The notes beneath the pieces were generated by a model. That model was not told where the DNA came from and made no database searches. It worked only from the letters and a program-made list of their open reading frames with translations. Below are positions 36,801 through 46,149 of a stretch of DNA of 64,000 nt, piece after piece. The translations under genes and the position numbers were made by a program. The DNA is from Veillonella sp. (GTDB lineage Bacteria; Bacillota; Negativicutes; Veillonellales; Veillonellaceae). Positions within the stretch are counted from its first letter, which is position 1. Each line of letters begins with the position of its first letter. The stretch spans positions 248,001 to 312,000 of the forward strand of contig NZ_JBGKFB010000001.1 in the NCBI RefSeq assembly GCF_041333735.1, in the 5' to 3' direction.

Positions 36801-39800
36801 GTGCTACATCAACAGTAATCGTTTGACCATTCAAAGACGCAGTCGCAGCACCTGTACCTGCTACTGTTAATTTTTGAGTTTTAAGGTTAACGGAGCTATC
36901 TGTACCACCTGCAGAAATATCAAGTTTTTGAGTACCAGTAGCATTATCTACCGCTTTTGTAATAGCTGTATTAACTGCATTTTTTACATCGTCGGTTGTA
37001 GCTACACCTGCGGTATTTGTGATATTACCATTGCTATCAGTAGACAAAGAACCTTGCGTTACATTGAACTTCACAATACCATTAGCTGCTACTTCTGCAG
37101 TTGTTAATGTACCATTAGTAAAGTTAAATCCATCTTTTAAGGACACAGTTTGACCAGGAGTAGCAGTATTTGCTGTGTAAGCAATATTGGTATTCTTAGT
37201 TAAATTAGTTGTTAAATCATTAATAGCAGTTGTAACCTTAGTATTCACATCACCAATAGTAGCGGCATTAGTAGCAACTGTGCCACCGCTTATCATATTA
37301 GTAATTTGTTTACCGCCTGCATCAATACCAGCAGTAGTAACAGATGGGCCCCCTGTTACACGGAATCCAGTTGTATTCATAGAGGCATTACCAGCTGTAA
37401 ATGTATTACCACTTACTGCGCCAGTTGTACCATCTAAGGTAATAAGGTTAGTACCAGAGCCTACTTTTACAGTATTAGCTGCAGTTACAGAATCTAATGT
37501 AAGATCTTTTTTCGTTTTAACAGTGATTTTTTTACCATCTGTACCATCTTGTGTAATCTCGATGTTGTCACCATTAATGAGATCAACCGTATTACCACCA
37601 GATACTTTTGTAGCGGTACCACCATTAGTAGAAATGTTCCAGGCAGATCCATCTTTAGCAGATGTGACAGCTTTAGTGATAGCATCATTCACAACAGTTT
37701 TCATGTTATCTGCAGTTACTACACCGCTATCAGTTACATTTAGAGAGCCATCTGCAGCATTACTTAATTCACCTTTTTTGACAGTTACTTTTACAGTATC
37801 TGTAGTAGCGCTAGTAGATACTAAATCGCCATCACCCGCTACTTTGAACGCTAAGCCACCAGATTTATTGAGTGCTTGCGCTGTTGTATCTGTAGAATCT
37901 GCTTTTAATGTAAATGTATTATTACCTAATGTGCCCAACGAGGTAGTTGCATCAGTAATTTTTTGACTTAATGCTGTATTAGCATTATTAATTGCTGATG
38001 CTACATCCGCAGCTTTAGCCACACCAGCTGTAGCACTGGTTGTACCATCAGACTTATTAGTAAATGTACCTTGTGCTACATCAACAGTAATCGTTTGACC
38101 ATTCACAGTTGCTGTCGCAGCACCTGTACCTGCTACTGTTAATTTTTGAGTTTTAAGGTTAACGGAACTATCTGTGCCACCTGTGGAAATATCAAGTTTT
38201 TGATTGCCTGTTGCATTATTCACCGCTGTGCTAACCGCACTATTCACAGCACTTGCTACATCAGCAGTTGTTGCTACACCGGCTGTACCAGCAGATACAG
38301 TACCATTGGTATCCGTAGATAATGCCCCTTGCGTTACATTAAACTTCACAACGCCACTAGCGCCTACTTCTGCAGTTGTTAATGTACCATTAGTGAAATT
38401 AAATCCATCTGCCAAGGATACTGTTTGACCGCCCGCATTATTTGCTTTATAAGCAATTGTCGTATTTTTACCTAGGTTAGTAGTCAAACTAGAAATAGCC
38501 GCATTGATATCACCAATATTCGCAGCATTCGTAGCTGTAGTACCACCACTTGCTACGTTAGTGATTTGTTTACTACCTGCATTAATGCCGTTAGTGCCAT
38601 CAATAGAGATACCACCTACTGTTACTTTATTTGTTGTAATACCAGTGGATCCAATAGTTGTATTTCCACCGATAGTTGCCGTATCAAATGTTACATTTTT
38701 AGATGTAGCAATTTTAAAGGTCTTACCAGTTTGGGTAATCTCGATATTGTCACCATCGTTAAATACAACAGTTTCGCCACCCTTTACTTCTTGTTCAGCT
38801 TCGCTATTAGCTTTTACTTTGAAACTTGCCGCATCTTTTGCTGCTGTTTTGATTGCTTGTTCGTTAACCGTTAAGGTAATGTCATTGCCAGACGCTGCTG
38901 TTGTAATAAATTTATTATCACCTTTTACAGATAATGTATCACTCTTAAGGTTAACAGAACCAGTAGCTGTAGTGTCACCACCAATTTTAAGAGCTTGGGT
39001 ACCTGTCGCATTATCTACTGCTTTAGTAATCGCTGTGTTAACAGCAGTTGCCATATCATTAGCATCAACCACACCAGCAGTACCTGTTAAGGCCCCAGTT
39101 GCCGCATTAGCTGCTAATGTACCTTTGGCTACATCAACGGTAATCGTTTGACCATTCACAGTTGCTTTGGCAGCACCTGTGCCAACAACTTTTAATTTTT
39201 CAGTCTTTAAGTTAACAGTACCATTATTCGTGCCATCTGTAACACCAAGATTTGTAGATAAATTAGCTACAGCATCATTAGCAATAGTCTTAACATCGCC
39301 AATGTTAGCAACATTACTATTATCTGCATTGCTATTCGCCACGATACCTGTGCCTACATTAGTAATCGCCTTATTACCAGCATTAATACCTGCAGTTTTG
39401 TCAATAGATAAGCCACCTACTGTTACCTTATCTGTTGTAATACCAGTTCCAGTAATAGCAGTTGTACCATTAGTTAATCCAGATGTATTAATTACAGTAT
39501 TGCCTGCAGTCACAGAGTCTACAGTAAGGTCTTTTTTCGTCTTAACCGTAATCTTCTTACCATCTGTACCATCTTGTGTAATCTCGATGTTGTCACCATT
39601 AATGAGATCAACCGTATTACCACCAGACACTTTTGTAGCTGTACCACCATTAGTAGAAATGTTCCATGCAGATCCATCTTTAGCAGATGTGACAGCTTTA
39701 GTGATAGCATCATTCACAACAGTTTTCATGTTATCTGCAGTTACTACACCGCTATCAGTTACATTTAGAGAGCCATCTGCAGCATTACTTAATTCACCTT

Positions 39801-42800
39801 TTTTGACAGTTACTTTTACAGTATCTGTAGTAGCGCTAGTAGATACTAAATCGCCATCACCCGCTACTTTGAACGCTAAGCTACCAGATTTATTGAGTGC
39901 TTGCGCTGTTGTATCTGTAGAATCTGCTTTTAATGTAAATGTATTATTACCTAATGTGCCCAACGAGGTAGTTGCATCAGTAATTTTTTGACTTAATGCT
40001 GTATTAGCATTATTAATTGCTGATGCTACATCCGCAGCTTTAGCCACACCAGCTGTAGCACTGGTTGTACCATCAGACTTATTAGTAAATGTACCTTGTG
40101 CTACATCAACAGTAATCGTTTGACCATTCAAAGACGCTGTCGCAGCACCTGTACCTGCTACCGTTAATTTTTGAGTTTTAAGGTTAACGGAGCTATCTGT
40201 ACCACCTGCAGAAATATCAAGTTTTTGAGTACCAGTAGCATTATCTACAGCTTTTGTAATAGCTGTATTAACTGCAGTTTTTACATCATCTGTTGTAGCT
40301 ACACCTGCCGTATTTGTAATATTACCATTGCCATCAGTAGACAAAGAACCTTGCGTTACATTAAACTTCACAACACCATTAGCTGCTACTTCTGCAGTTG
40401 TTAATGTACCATTAGTGAAATTAAATCCATCTGCTAAGGATACTGTTTGACCGCCTGCATTATTTGCTTTATAAGCAATGGTCGTATTCTTACCTAGATT
40501 AGTAGTCAAACTAGAAATAGCCGCATTGATATCACCAATATTCGCTGCATTCGTAGCTGTTGTGCCACCACTTGCTACGTTAGTGATTTGTTTACCACCT
40601 GCATTGATGCCATTAGTGCCATCAATAGAGACACCACCTACTGTTACTTTATTAGTTGTAATACCAGTGGATCCAATAGTTGTATTTACACCGATTGTTG
40701 CAGTATCAAATGTTACATTTTTAGCTGTAGCAATTGTAAAGGTCTTACCAGTTTGGGTAATCTCGATATTGTCGCCATTATTAAAGGTAACAGTTTCTCC
40801 ACCTTTTACTTCTTGTTCAGCTCCACTATTAGCTTTTACTTTGAAGGAAGCCGCATCTTTTGCTGCTGTTTTGATTGCTTGTTCATCAACCGATAAAGTA
40901 ATGTCATTACCAGATGCTGCGGTTTTAATAAATTTATTATCACCTTTTACGGATAATGTATCACTCTTAAGGTTAACAGAACCAGTAGCTGCAGTGTCAC
41001 CACCAATTTTAAGAGCTTGGTTGCCTGTAGCATTATCCACTGCTTTAGTAATCGCTGTATTAACAGCAGTTGCCATATCATTAGCATCAACCACACCAGC
41101 AGTACCTGTTAAGGCCCCAGTTGCCGCATTAGCTACTAATGTACCTTTTGCTACATCAACTGTAATGGTTTGGCCATTCACAGTTGCTTTGGCAGCACCT
41201 GTGCCAACAACTTTTAATTTTTCAGTCTTTAAGTTAACAGTACCATTATTCGTGCCATCTGTAACACCAAGGTTTGTGGACAAATTAGCTACAGCATCAT
41301 TAGCGATAGTCTTAACATCACCAATGTTAGCTACATTGCTATTATCTGCATTGCTATTAGCCACGATACCTGTGCCTACATTAGTAATAGCCTTATTACC
41401 TGCGTTAATGCCATTAGTTCCATCAATAGAAATAGTGCCTACAGTCACCTTATTAGTTGTAACTCCTGTAGATCCGATAGTTGTATTTCCACCGATAGTT
41501 GCTGTATCAAATGTTACATTTTTAGATGTACCAATTGTAAATGTCTTACCATTTTGGGTAATTGCGATATTATCACCATTGTTGAAAGCAACTGTATCGC
41601 CACCTTTAACATCTTGTGCAGCAGTAGCATTAGCTTTCACCTTGAATGATGACGCATCCTTAGCCGCATCCTTAATTGCTTGTTCATTGATGGTCAATGT
41701 TACATCATTACCAGTTGCTTTAGTTGTAAGATATGTAGAATTACCACTCTTAACACCAAAGTTAACATTACCTGAGCTCAATGATTTAGCCGTTGTAGTA
41801 CCTGTATCACCACCAAGAGAAATCGTACGAGATACAGCAGTAGCAGAATCAGTAATCGATTGCTTTGTTGCCGTATTAAGATCAAAGGATACTTGACCAT
41901 TCGCCCCTACTGTTGCCGTAGTAGTTGTACCATTTGTAAAGTTTAAACCATCAGATAGTTTAACTGAATTATTACCTGCACCATTAGCTTTATATTTAAT
42001 GGTTTGAGCTGCATTAGCATCATTAATAGCCGTAGCTACATTAGCAGCATTAGCCAATCCTTTAGATGCACTAGCAGTACCATTAGTATCAACGCTAATA
42101 TCTTTTATTTTACCAGAAATAGTTAATTTACCAGTACTACCTGAAGTAGCAATATAATCAGTATCACCATTTACACTTAACGTATTAGTTAAATTAACAT
42201 CCCCAGCATTACCATCTGTAGTAAAAGCTAAATTTAATGCTTTTAATTGTGCTACATTAACTGCATCTGTATCGTTTGTACCGGCTGCTACACCTGTAAT
42301 TTGACGTGTATTTGTGCCATCACCAACTGCTACGGCCCCCCAAGTACTAGTTAATGTATTACCAGATAAATTTGTATATGGATCATTACGACTTGCATGA
42401 GGATCAAAGCCTGCAGTGCCACTACCTACATTAGCTTTTGAACCGGAACCTAAGGCTACTCCGTTGTCAACAGTAGCACTTGCACCATTACCAAGAGCCA
42501 ATGATCCCTCATTCGCAGCTGATGTGTTCATACCAAATGCGGAAGAATACTTTCCAGAGGCATTCGCTAATGGACCAACAGCAGTCGAACTTAAACCGCT
42601 AGCGGTTGTTTTACGGCCGAGAGCAATGGCACTTTCAGCAGTGGCAGACACGTCAGTACCAATTGCTACAGTATTAGTTTGAGTCGCTTTCGTATTATAA
42701 CCAAAACCAATAGATGTAGAACCAGAAGCATTAGATTTTCTACCTATTGCAATAGCATCGGTATTAGACGCAGTTGCATCTGTACCAATTGCTGTTGCAT

Positions 42801-43812
42801 CTTGTGAGGTTGCTTGTGTGGCACGACCAATAGCAATAGCATTTTTGGCCGTTGCCTTAACTTGTTTTGCAGGAATAACACCAAATGCATCAGTTCCTGC
42901 ACCAATAGCAACAGAACCTTCACCTTCAGAATTCACACTATAACCAATACCTGTAGCATATTGAGCAGTCGAATTAATAGTTGAGCCTAATGCAACAGTC
43001 TGATTTCCAGACGCAGTTGCATAGTAACCTACGGCCGTAGCAGCACCACCACTAGCAGTACTTGTATAACCAAAAGCATTATCATATTGTTTTTTTGCTT
43101 TTGTATCATTACCTACAGCAGTAGCATTATGACCTGTAACAGATGCACCAGAACCTACGGCTGTCGCATTTTGCTTTGTTACATTCGCATTAGTACCAAT
43201 CGCAAGGGCATTTAATTCACTCGCTTCAGATTCACTACCAATGGAAACAGCATTTTGGGAACTTGCTTTCGATTTGTAGCCCATAGCAACTGCTGATTCC
43301 CCATTAGCAGTTGTATTAGTACCAAATGCCATTGAATAGTTTTGCCCCGCTTGTGCACCGGCACCAACAGAAACAGCATATGTTCCTGACGCGGACGCTA
43401 CTCTATCAGCATCTCCCGTTTTATATTGTTCAGCAGTCGTCCCCAAAACAAGCGCACCATAGCCTGAACCAGTTGATCCCCAACCTATAGATACAGCATT
43501 TTGCTGACTACTAGTATCACTACCAATAGCTATAGCACCATTTTCGTTAGCAGTGGCACCACCAATAGCTATTGCATTATTGCCCCATGCGCTAGCAGTA
43601 ATACCGCCACCGGCAGAAATAGCAATCCCTTTTGTAGTACTAGGGCCCCAAGAACCACCAGCCTCAACTTGCATGGCCTGCCCAGCCATCAATGCCGCCA
43701 AAATACTAGCCACAACAATTTTCTTTTTCCCTGTTGTATTCTTTGCCAATTCAGATACTACAACATAGCATTGTTTCGACTTAGACCAAATAACTTTAAA
43801 GATTTTATTCAT
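33886..43812 (-). CDS. Large trimeric autotransporter adhesin (YadA-like), 3,308 residues
   Basis: This is a paralogue of the neighbouring giant adhesin. The start MNKIFKVIWSKSKQCYVVVSE is nearly the same extended signal peptide; the ATG at 43812 has AAGGAAG upstream, so the frame extension to 43908 is rejected. YadA-type head repeats occupy about residues 60-520 and the neck GTNDTDAVNVAQL follows. The stalk (about 530-3,140) is made of coiled-coil and Trp-bearing modules (SAWNISTNGG), several repeated almost exactly. The anchor (TQRVGAHAAAMAALKPIQYD to VTHKFG) covers about 3,155-3,245, then a 63-residue coiled-coil tail. It would form a surface trimer for adhesion, aggregation or biofilm growth. 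Confidence 0.95.
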   Translation of the reverse strand: MNKIFKVIWSKSKQCYVVVSELAKNTTGKKKIVVASILAALMAGQAMQVEAGGSWGPSTTKGIAISAGGGITASAWGNNAIAIGGATANENGAIAIGSDTSSQQNAVSIGWGSTGSGYGALVLGTTAEQYKTGDADRVASASGTYAVSVGAGAQAGQNYSMAFGTNTTANGESAVAMGYKSKASSQNAVSIGSESEASELNALAIGTNANVTKQNATAVGSGASVTGHNATAVGNDTKAKKQYDNAFGYTSTASGGAATAVGYYATASGNQTVALGSTINSTAQYATGIGYSVNSEGEGSVAIGAGTDAFGVIPAKQVKATAKNAIAIGRATQATSQDATAIGTDATASNTDAIAIGRKSNASGSTSIGFGYNTKATQTNTVAIGTDVSATAESAIALGRKTTASGLSSTAVGPLANASGKYSSAFGMNTSAANEGSLALGNGASATVDNGVALGSGSKANVGSGTAGFDPHASRNDPYTNLSGNTLTSTWGAVAVGDGTNTRQITGVAAGTNDTDAVNVAQLKALNLAFTTDGNAGDVNLTNTLSVNGDTDYIATSGSTGKLTISGKIKDISVDTNGTASASKGLANAANVATAINDANAAQTIKYKANGAGNNSVKLSDGLNFTNGTTTTATVGANGQVSFDLNTATKQSITDSATAVSRTISLGGDTGTTTAKSLSSGNVNFGVKSGNSTYLTTKATGNDVTLTINEQAIKDAAKDASSFKVKANATAAQDVKGGDTVAFNNGDNIAITQNGKTFTIGTSKNVTFDTATIGGNTTIGSTGVTTNKVTVGTISIDGTNGINAGNKAITNVGTGIVANSNADNSNVANIGDVKTIANDAVANLSTNLGVTDGTNNGTVNLKTEKLKVVGTGAAKATVNGQTITVDVAKGTLVANAATGALTGTAGVVDANDMATAVNTAITKAVDNATGNQALKIGGDTAATGSVNLKSDTLSVKGDNKFIKTAASGNDITLSVDEQAIKTAAKDAASFKVKANSGAEQEVKGGETVTFNNGDNIEITQTGKTFTIATAKNVTFDTATIGVNTTIGSTGITTNKVTVGGVSIDGTNGINAGGKQITNVASGGTTATNAANIGDINAAISSLTTNLGKNTTIAYKANNAGGQTVSLADGFNFTNGTLTTAEVAANGVVKFNVTQGSLSTDGNGNITNTAGVATTDDVKTAVNTAITKAVDNATGTQKLDISAGGTDSSVNLKTQKLTVAGTGAATASLNGQTITVDVAQGTFTNKSDGTTSATAGVAKAADVASAINNANTALSQKITDATTSLGTLGNNTFTLKADSTDTTAQALNKSGSLAFKVAGDGDLVSTSATTDTVKVTVKKGELSNAADGSLNVTDSGVVTADNMKTVVNDAITKAVTSAKDGSAWNISTNGGTATKVSGGNTVDLINGDNIEITQDGTDGKKITVKTKKDLTVDSVTAGNTVINTSGLTNGTTAITGTGITTDKVTVGGLSIDKTAGINAGNKAITNVGTGIVANSNADNSNVANIGDVKTIANDAVANLSTNLGVTDGTNNGTVNLKTEKLKVVGTGAAKATVNGQTITVDVAKGTLAANAATGALTGTAGVVDANDMATAVNTAITKAVDNATGTQALKIGGDTTATGSVNLKSDTLSVKGDNKFITTAASGNDITLTVNEQAIKTAAKDAASFKVKANSEAEQEVKGGETVVFNDGDNIEITQTGKTFKIATSKNVTFDTATIGGNTTIGSTGITTNKVTVGGISIDGTNGINAGSKQITNVASGGTTATNAANIGDINAAISSLTTNLGKNTTIAYKANNAGGQTVSLADGFNFTNGTLTTAEVGASGVVKFNVTQGALSTDTNGTVSAGTAGVATTADVASAVNSAVSTAVNNATGNQKLDISTGGTDSSVNLKTQKLTVAGTGAATATVNGQTITVDVAQGTFTNKSDGTTSATAGVAKAADVASAINNANTALSQKITDATTSLGTLGNNTFTLKADSTDTTAQALNKSGGLAFKVAGDGDLVSTSATTDTVKVTVKKGELSNAADGSLNVTDSGVVTADNMKTVVNDAITKAVTSAKDGSAWNISTNGGTATKVSGGNTVDLINGDNIEITQDGTDGKKITVKTKKDLTLDSVTAANTVKVGSGTNLITLDGTTGAVSGNTFTAGNASMNTTGFRVTGGPSVTTAGIDAGGKQITNMISGGTVATNAATIGDVNTKVTTAINDLTTNLTKNTNIAYTANTATPGQTVSLKDGFNFTNGTLTTAEVAANGIVKFNVTQGSLSTDSNGNITNTAGVATTDDVKNAVNTAITKAVDNATGTQKLDISAGGTDSSVNLKTQKLTVAGTGAATASLNGQTITVDVAQGTFTNKSDGTTSATAGVAKASDVAAAINNANTVLNQKISDATTSLGTLGNNTFTLKADSTDTTAQALNKSGGLAFKVAGDGDLVSTSATTDTVKVTVKKGELSNAADGSLNVTDSGVVTADNMKTVVNDAITKAVTSAKDGSAWNISTNGGTATKVSGGNTVDLINGDNIEITQDGTDGKKITVKTKKDLTLDSVTAANTVKVGSGTNLITLDGATGGVSGNTFTAGNASMNTTGFRLTGGPSMTTTGIDAGNKVITNVASGGTTATNAANIGDVDNKVTSAINDLTTNLTKNTSISYTANNDTPVKTVSLKDGFKFTDGTLTTAEVAANGVVKFNVTRGSLSTDGNGNITNTAGVATTDDVKNAVNTAINTAVTKATGAQVLNITDGNNNGSINLKNDALKVVGTDGVTTEVSGKTITVGLDTATKDKINNASVATNKNISLAADTGTASSQSLKNGDVSFAVKGATGDYISTNMNGSTVEISTKRATINSNAATGEASVTGNDGLATAKNVADAINAATAKAVSQSAWKLAADGTTGTETISGGDTVNFKAGSNMEVSRTGKDITYKTKDNVAFTTVTAGTGANEVKLDGNTGTVTAKDITATGDVTAKNVTTSGNVTAAGTVKGDTVQGNTVKAGNITITGGTTNTITGLSNTTWTPAGGIQADRAATEGQLQQAINQVNNTVGNTALTFKGDTNPAQSMTLQSNTFAITGDTMIKTTTNTNGIGLALDTSKVNIAYAANGVNGQTTSLTSGFNFTDGNHTKATVGASGVVKYDAKTSTISVANGHATASGNDLATADNVADAINQMTQNNAGNTTQLRQEISKVATETQRVGAHAAAMAALKPIQYDPLEPTQVMAGVGNYHGETAAALGLAHYTNENTMFNVGVSLGGNHNMVNAGVTHKFGSSPEKKNIPDRYKAGPISSIYVMQDEMTQLRTENESYKAKLDQQQSEIDALKAAVDKLLAAKA
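33889..34077 (-). other. Post-barrel coiled-coil tail of the second adhesin
   Basis: This part encodes 63 residues after VTHKFG. The linker SSPEKKNIPDRYKAGPISS matches the first adhesin, and the end LKAAVDKLLAAKA is nearly the same. The helical part in between is 21 residues (three heptads) shorter. Confidence 0.8.
37549..41590 (-). repeat. About 2,025-base direct repeat in the second adhesin stalk
   Basis: Landmarks at 37549 and 39574, and at 38489 and 40514, are both 2,025 bases apart. A later pair (39301 and 41323) is 2,022 apart, a three-base difference. Long stretches (for example 37737-38130 against 39762-40155) differ by only a few bases. A further partial copy begins 1,272 bases earlier at 36277. 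Confidence 0.8.
42240..43640 (-). repeat. YadA-type head repeat region of the second adhesin
   Basis: About 30 degenerate 14-residue A-(I/V)-G-x-x-A-x-A-x-G units follow the signal peptide and end at a neck motif. It is about a third the length of the head region in the neighbouring paralogue. Confidence 0.82.
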
Positions 43813-44378
43813 TTTCGCTTCCTTTTTGCTAACTAACCTCTCAACTACATGAAATATATTTTCAAAAACATAATGAAGTTTAGCTCTTTGTAGAGTAATA
43901 AAATCCATTAACTTCTAAAAAACTATGAATTTGATTTCATTATTCTATCATACTCTCCTCATATTTCTCAATTGTAAATTATACGGATTAAGAATATTTA
44001 ATTCCTATTTCGAATTTTGTCTATTTCTATTTTTTTGCTTGTATTTACTATGCTCTATATAAATTCTTCATGTATTTTAATTCATATCGTATGTATTTTC
44101 ATTATATGTAGTATTTCTGTCATTCTCATTATTAATCCGTTATTGATTTTACACAACTTAAGCTATACCAAATTGGTTCATTTTATCCTCATTTTTTATA
44201 GAAGATTTTTGTTTAAGAAAATATATCGATATATTTTTAAGTAATCAGATAAATTATTTAATATTGATTTATACTTCATGCACAAAAAAGCCACTCCTTA
44301 CTACAAGGAGTGGCTTTCATAAAATACATATACATACAAAATTATGCGTAAACTTATAAATCAGTCGTTTTTTACGTA
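43813..44378. other. Intergenic upstream of the second adhesin
   Basis: This is about 565 bases of AT-rich DNA with no credible gene. It contains the adhesin leader and promoter (not resolved) and, at its right end, the terminator of the oxoprolinase operon. Short Phe/Ile/Tyr-rich frames here have no family resemblance. Confidence 0.65.
44283..44319 (-). terminator. Terminator of the pxp operon
   Basis: AAGCCACTCCTT and AAGGAGTGGCTT pair around ACTAC. On the minus strand TTTTTTGTG follows. Confidence 0.9.
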
Positions 44379-45419
44379 TTATATTGTTGTTTTCAGAGAA
44401 AATACAAATGTACTTTGTACAGAAGCTAAGTTAATTTTGCTATGCAAATTTTGCATATATGCCCTATACATCTCTTGTGCCTCTTCCACAGATACAATAT
44501 CAAAGGTAATTCCATCCCCAATAGGCAATTGGCTCAATCTAGGCAAATCAGCGGTAATAACGGTACCGATTTTCGTATAGCCCCCCGTCGTTTGCCGATC
44601 AGCCATGAGTATAATGGGATTGCCATCAGATGGGACTTGAATGGATCCAAACACAGCGCCATCGGAGATGATATCGGCGCCGTCGATGTGTTCAACAGGG
44701 GCTCCATCTAACCTAAATCCCATGCGGTCGCATTGAATGGTTAATGTATAGAGTTCACTGCTAAAATTGCGAATACCCGTTTCTGTAAAGTACTTAGCTT
44801 GCGAGCCCAGTACAACGCGCAGCGGTTCATGGCATTCACGGCCGCCCCGATTAAATAGAACCGTATTAAATAAATGATTTGATTCACTAGTATAGTCGCA
44901 GATGATAGTATCACGCGTACAGTCCTTTAAACGCACTTCGTCGCCCGCCGCTAAGGGACGTCCCTCAAATCCGCCAATATTCGCTTTCGTGTGCGTCGCT
45001 ACGCTGCCGTTGATTTCAGGCACGTCGACACCTCCGGCGAAGGAAATATACATGCGCACCCCACATTGGCTAAAGCTGCCAGAGATGACATCGCCGTCAT
45101 GACAGACAAAAGGAATGTACCGCGGCACCTCCACATTATTAATGGTAGGCTGCATATCGGCACCTGTGAAAGCAACAATACACGTACCTTTCACCTTCAG
45201 CGTAGGGCTGAGGACGGTACACTCCAAAGCACCTACGGGTGTCGTATTCCCTACAAGGGCTTGGCCGATAGAATAGCTTTCACCATCCATGGGGCCAGCC
45301 ACGGGCATACCATATTGTTGAAAGCCTACGCGCCCTCCGTCTTGCACGGTGGTCATCATACCAGGCGCAACCACCTCAAATGACGCATTCTTATATTCAC
45401 TTACCGCCACGAAGGTCAC
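44379..45419 (-). CDS. pxpC: 5-oxoprolinase subunit C (PxpC/KipA family)
   Basis: The product is 346 residues, of the biotin-dependent carboxyltransferase/KipA family. With PxpA and PxpB it forms the ATP-dependent 5-oxoprolinase that opens pyroglutamate to glutamate. Visible family marks are TTVQDGGRVGFQQYGMPVAGPMD near the N terminus, a GALECTVLSPTL strand, FTGADMQPTIN, the GVRMYISFAGGVDVP motif, SDGAVFGSIQVPSDGNPIILMADRQTTGGY and the following I-G-T-V-I. The proposed start is a GTG at 45419 overlapping pxpB by 23 bases; another GTG at 45410 has better spacing from AGGTGA and could be used. It is the last gene of the pxp operon. Confidence 0.92.
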   Translation of the reverse strand: MTFVAVSEYKNASFEVVAPGMMTTVQDGGRVGFQQYGMPVAGPMDGESYSIGQALVGNTTPVGALECTVLSPTLKVKGTCIVAFTGADMQPTINNVEVPRYIPFVCHDGDVISGSFSQCGVRMYISFAGGVDVPEINGSVATHTKANIGGFEGRPLAAGDEVRLKDCTRDTIICDYTSESNHLFNTVLFNRGGRECHEPLRVVLGSQAKYFTETGIRNFSSELYTLTIQCDRMGFRLDGAPVEHIDGADIISDGAVFGSIQVPSDGNPIILMADRQTTGGYTKIGTVITADLPRLSQLPIGDGITFDIVSVEEAQEMYRAYMQNLHSKINLASVQSTFVFSLKTTI

Positions 45420-46140
45420 CTACCTTTACATGATGTACAACGGGCTTAAAAGAAGAGCCCAATTTCTTAATACAGTGGAACGCACTTTCATCAATAGGAA
45501 CATAGCGCACATAATCGCCCGCCTTAAGAAGGGCCGCCTCTTCACGGGATGCATCGTACATGGACAAAGGCGTGCATCCTATAATTTGCCAGCCACCAGG
45601 GGAATCCGACGGATAGGTGCCGGTCTGCTCACCCGCGATACCTACAGATCCTGCCGGAATATGCGTGCGTGGCGAGGACAAGCGAGGTGTAGCGATGCGT
45701 GGATCCATGCCACCTAGATACGTAAAGCCCGGAATAAAGCCCATCATATACACGAGATAATCCGTGCCGCTATGAATGCTCACCACATCGGCCTCTGTAA
45801 GGTGATTATGAGATGCTACAAATCCAAGGTCTGGACCAAATTCACCACCATAGACGGTCGGTATCTCTACGACCGTCACGAGTTCACTTTCATCAGCACT
45901 CATAGGCTGCGTACAGATAGGTTCAAGAATGTGGCACAGTTCAGCATAGGTGTAGCGCAGCGCATCATACTGAATGAGAAGCGCACAATAGGTAGGCACC
46001 ATCTCAATAATCCCCTCTAAATGGAGGCTTTCAATACCCGCCACAGTCTGACGGATACGCTGATTAATCTTAGGGTCAATAACTTGACCAAATTCGATGG
46101 AGATAGCACTATCCCCAACAGGTGAAATTGTGGGATTCAT
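45397..46140 (-). CDS. pxpB: 5-oxoprolinase subunit B (PxpB/KipI family)
   Basis: The product is 247 residues, an allophanate hydrolase subunit 1/KipI-family protein and the partner of PxpC. It shows PVGDSAISIEFG at the start, a central VEIPTVYGGEFGPDL motif and YLVYMMGFIPGFTYLGGMDPRIATPRL. GSVGIAGEQTGTYPSDSPGGWQIIGCTPL then follows, the nucleotide/substrate-site hallmark of the family. AGGGGGA precedes the ATG. Spacing from the NRAMP-like gene is 9 bases and its end overlaps pxpC, so translation is probably coupled. Confidence 0.94.
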   Translation of the reverse strand: MNPTISPVGDSAISIEFGQVIDPKINQRIRQTVAGIESLHLEGIIEMVPTYCALLIQYDALRYTYAELCHILEPICTQPMSADESELVTVVEIPTVYGGEFGPDLGFVASHNHLTEADVVSIHSGTDYLVYMMGFIPGFTYLGGMDPRIATPRLSSPRTHIPAGSVGIAGEQTGTYPSDSPGGWQIIGCTPLSMYDASREEAALLKAGDYVRYVPIDESAFHCIKKLGSSFKPVVHHVKVGDLRGGK

Positions 46141-46149
46141 GATGTCCCC

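Noticed and set aside
40478..41896. A 472-codon open frame on the plus strand inside the second adhesin
   Set aside because: It is the antisense of a Thr/Ala/Gly/Asn-rich coding region whose codons rarely give stops on the other strand. Its product is a low-complexity Val/Pro/Leu-rich string without start signals.
12876..43812. The regular repeats considered as a CRISPR array or a satellite
   Set aside because: The repeats are in frame, encode conserved protein modules and have no repeat-spacer pattern.
44017..44244. A 75-codon frame right of the second adhesin
   Set aside because: It has Ile/Phe/Leu-rich composition as expected from AT-rich DNA, with no ribosome binding site.
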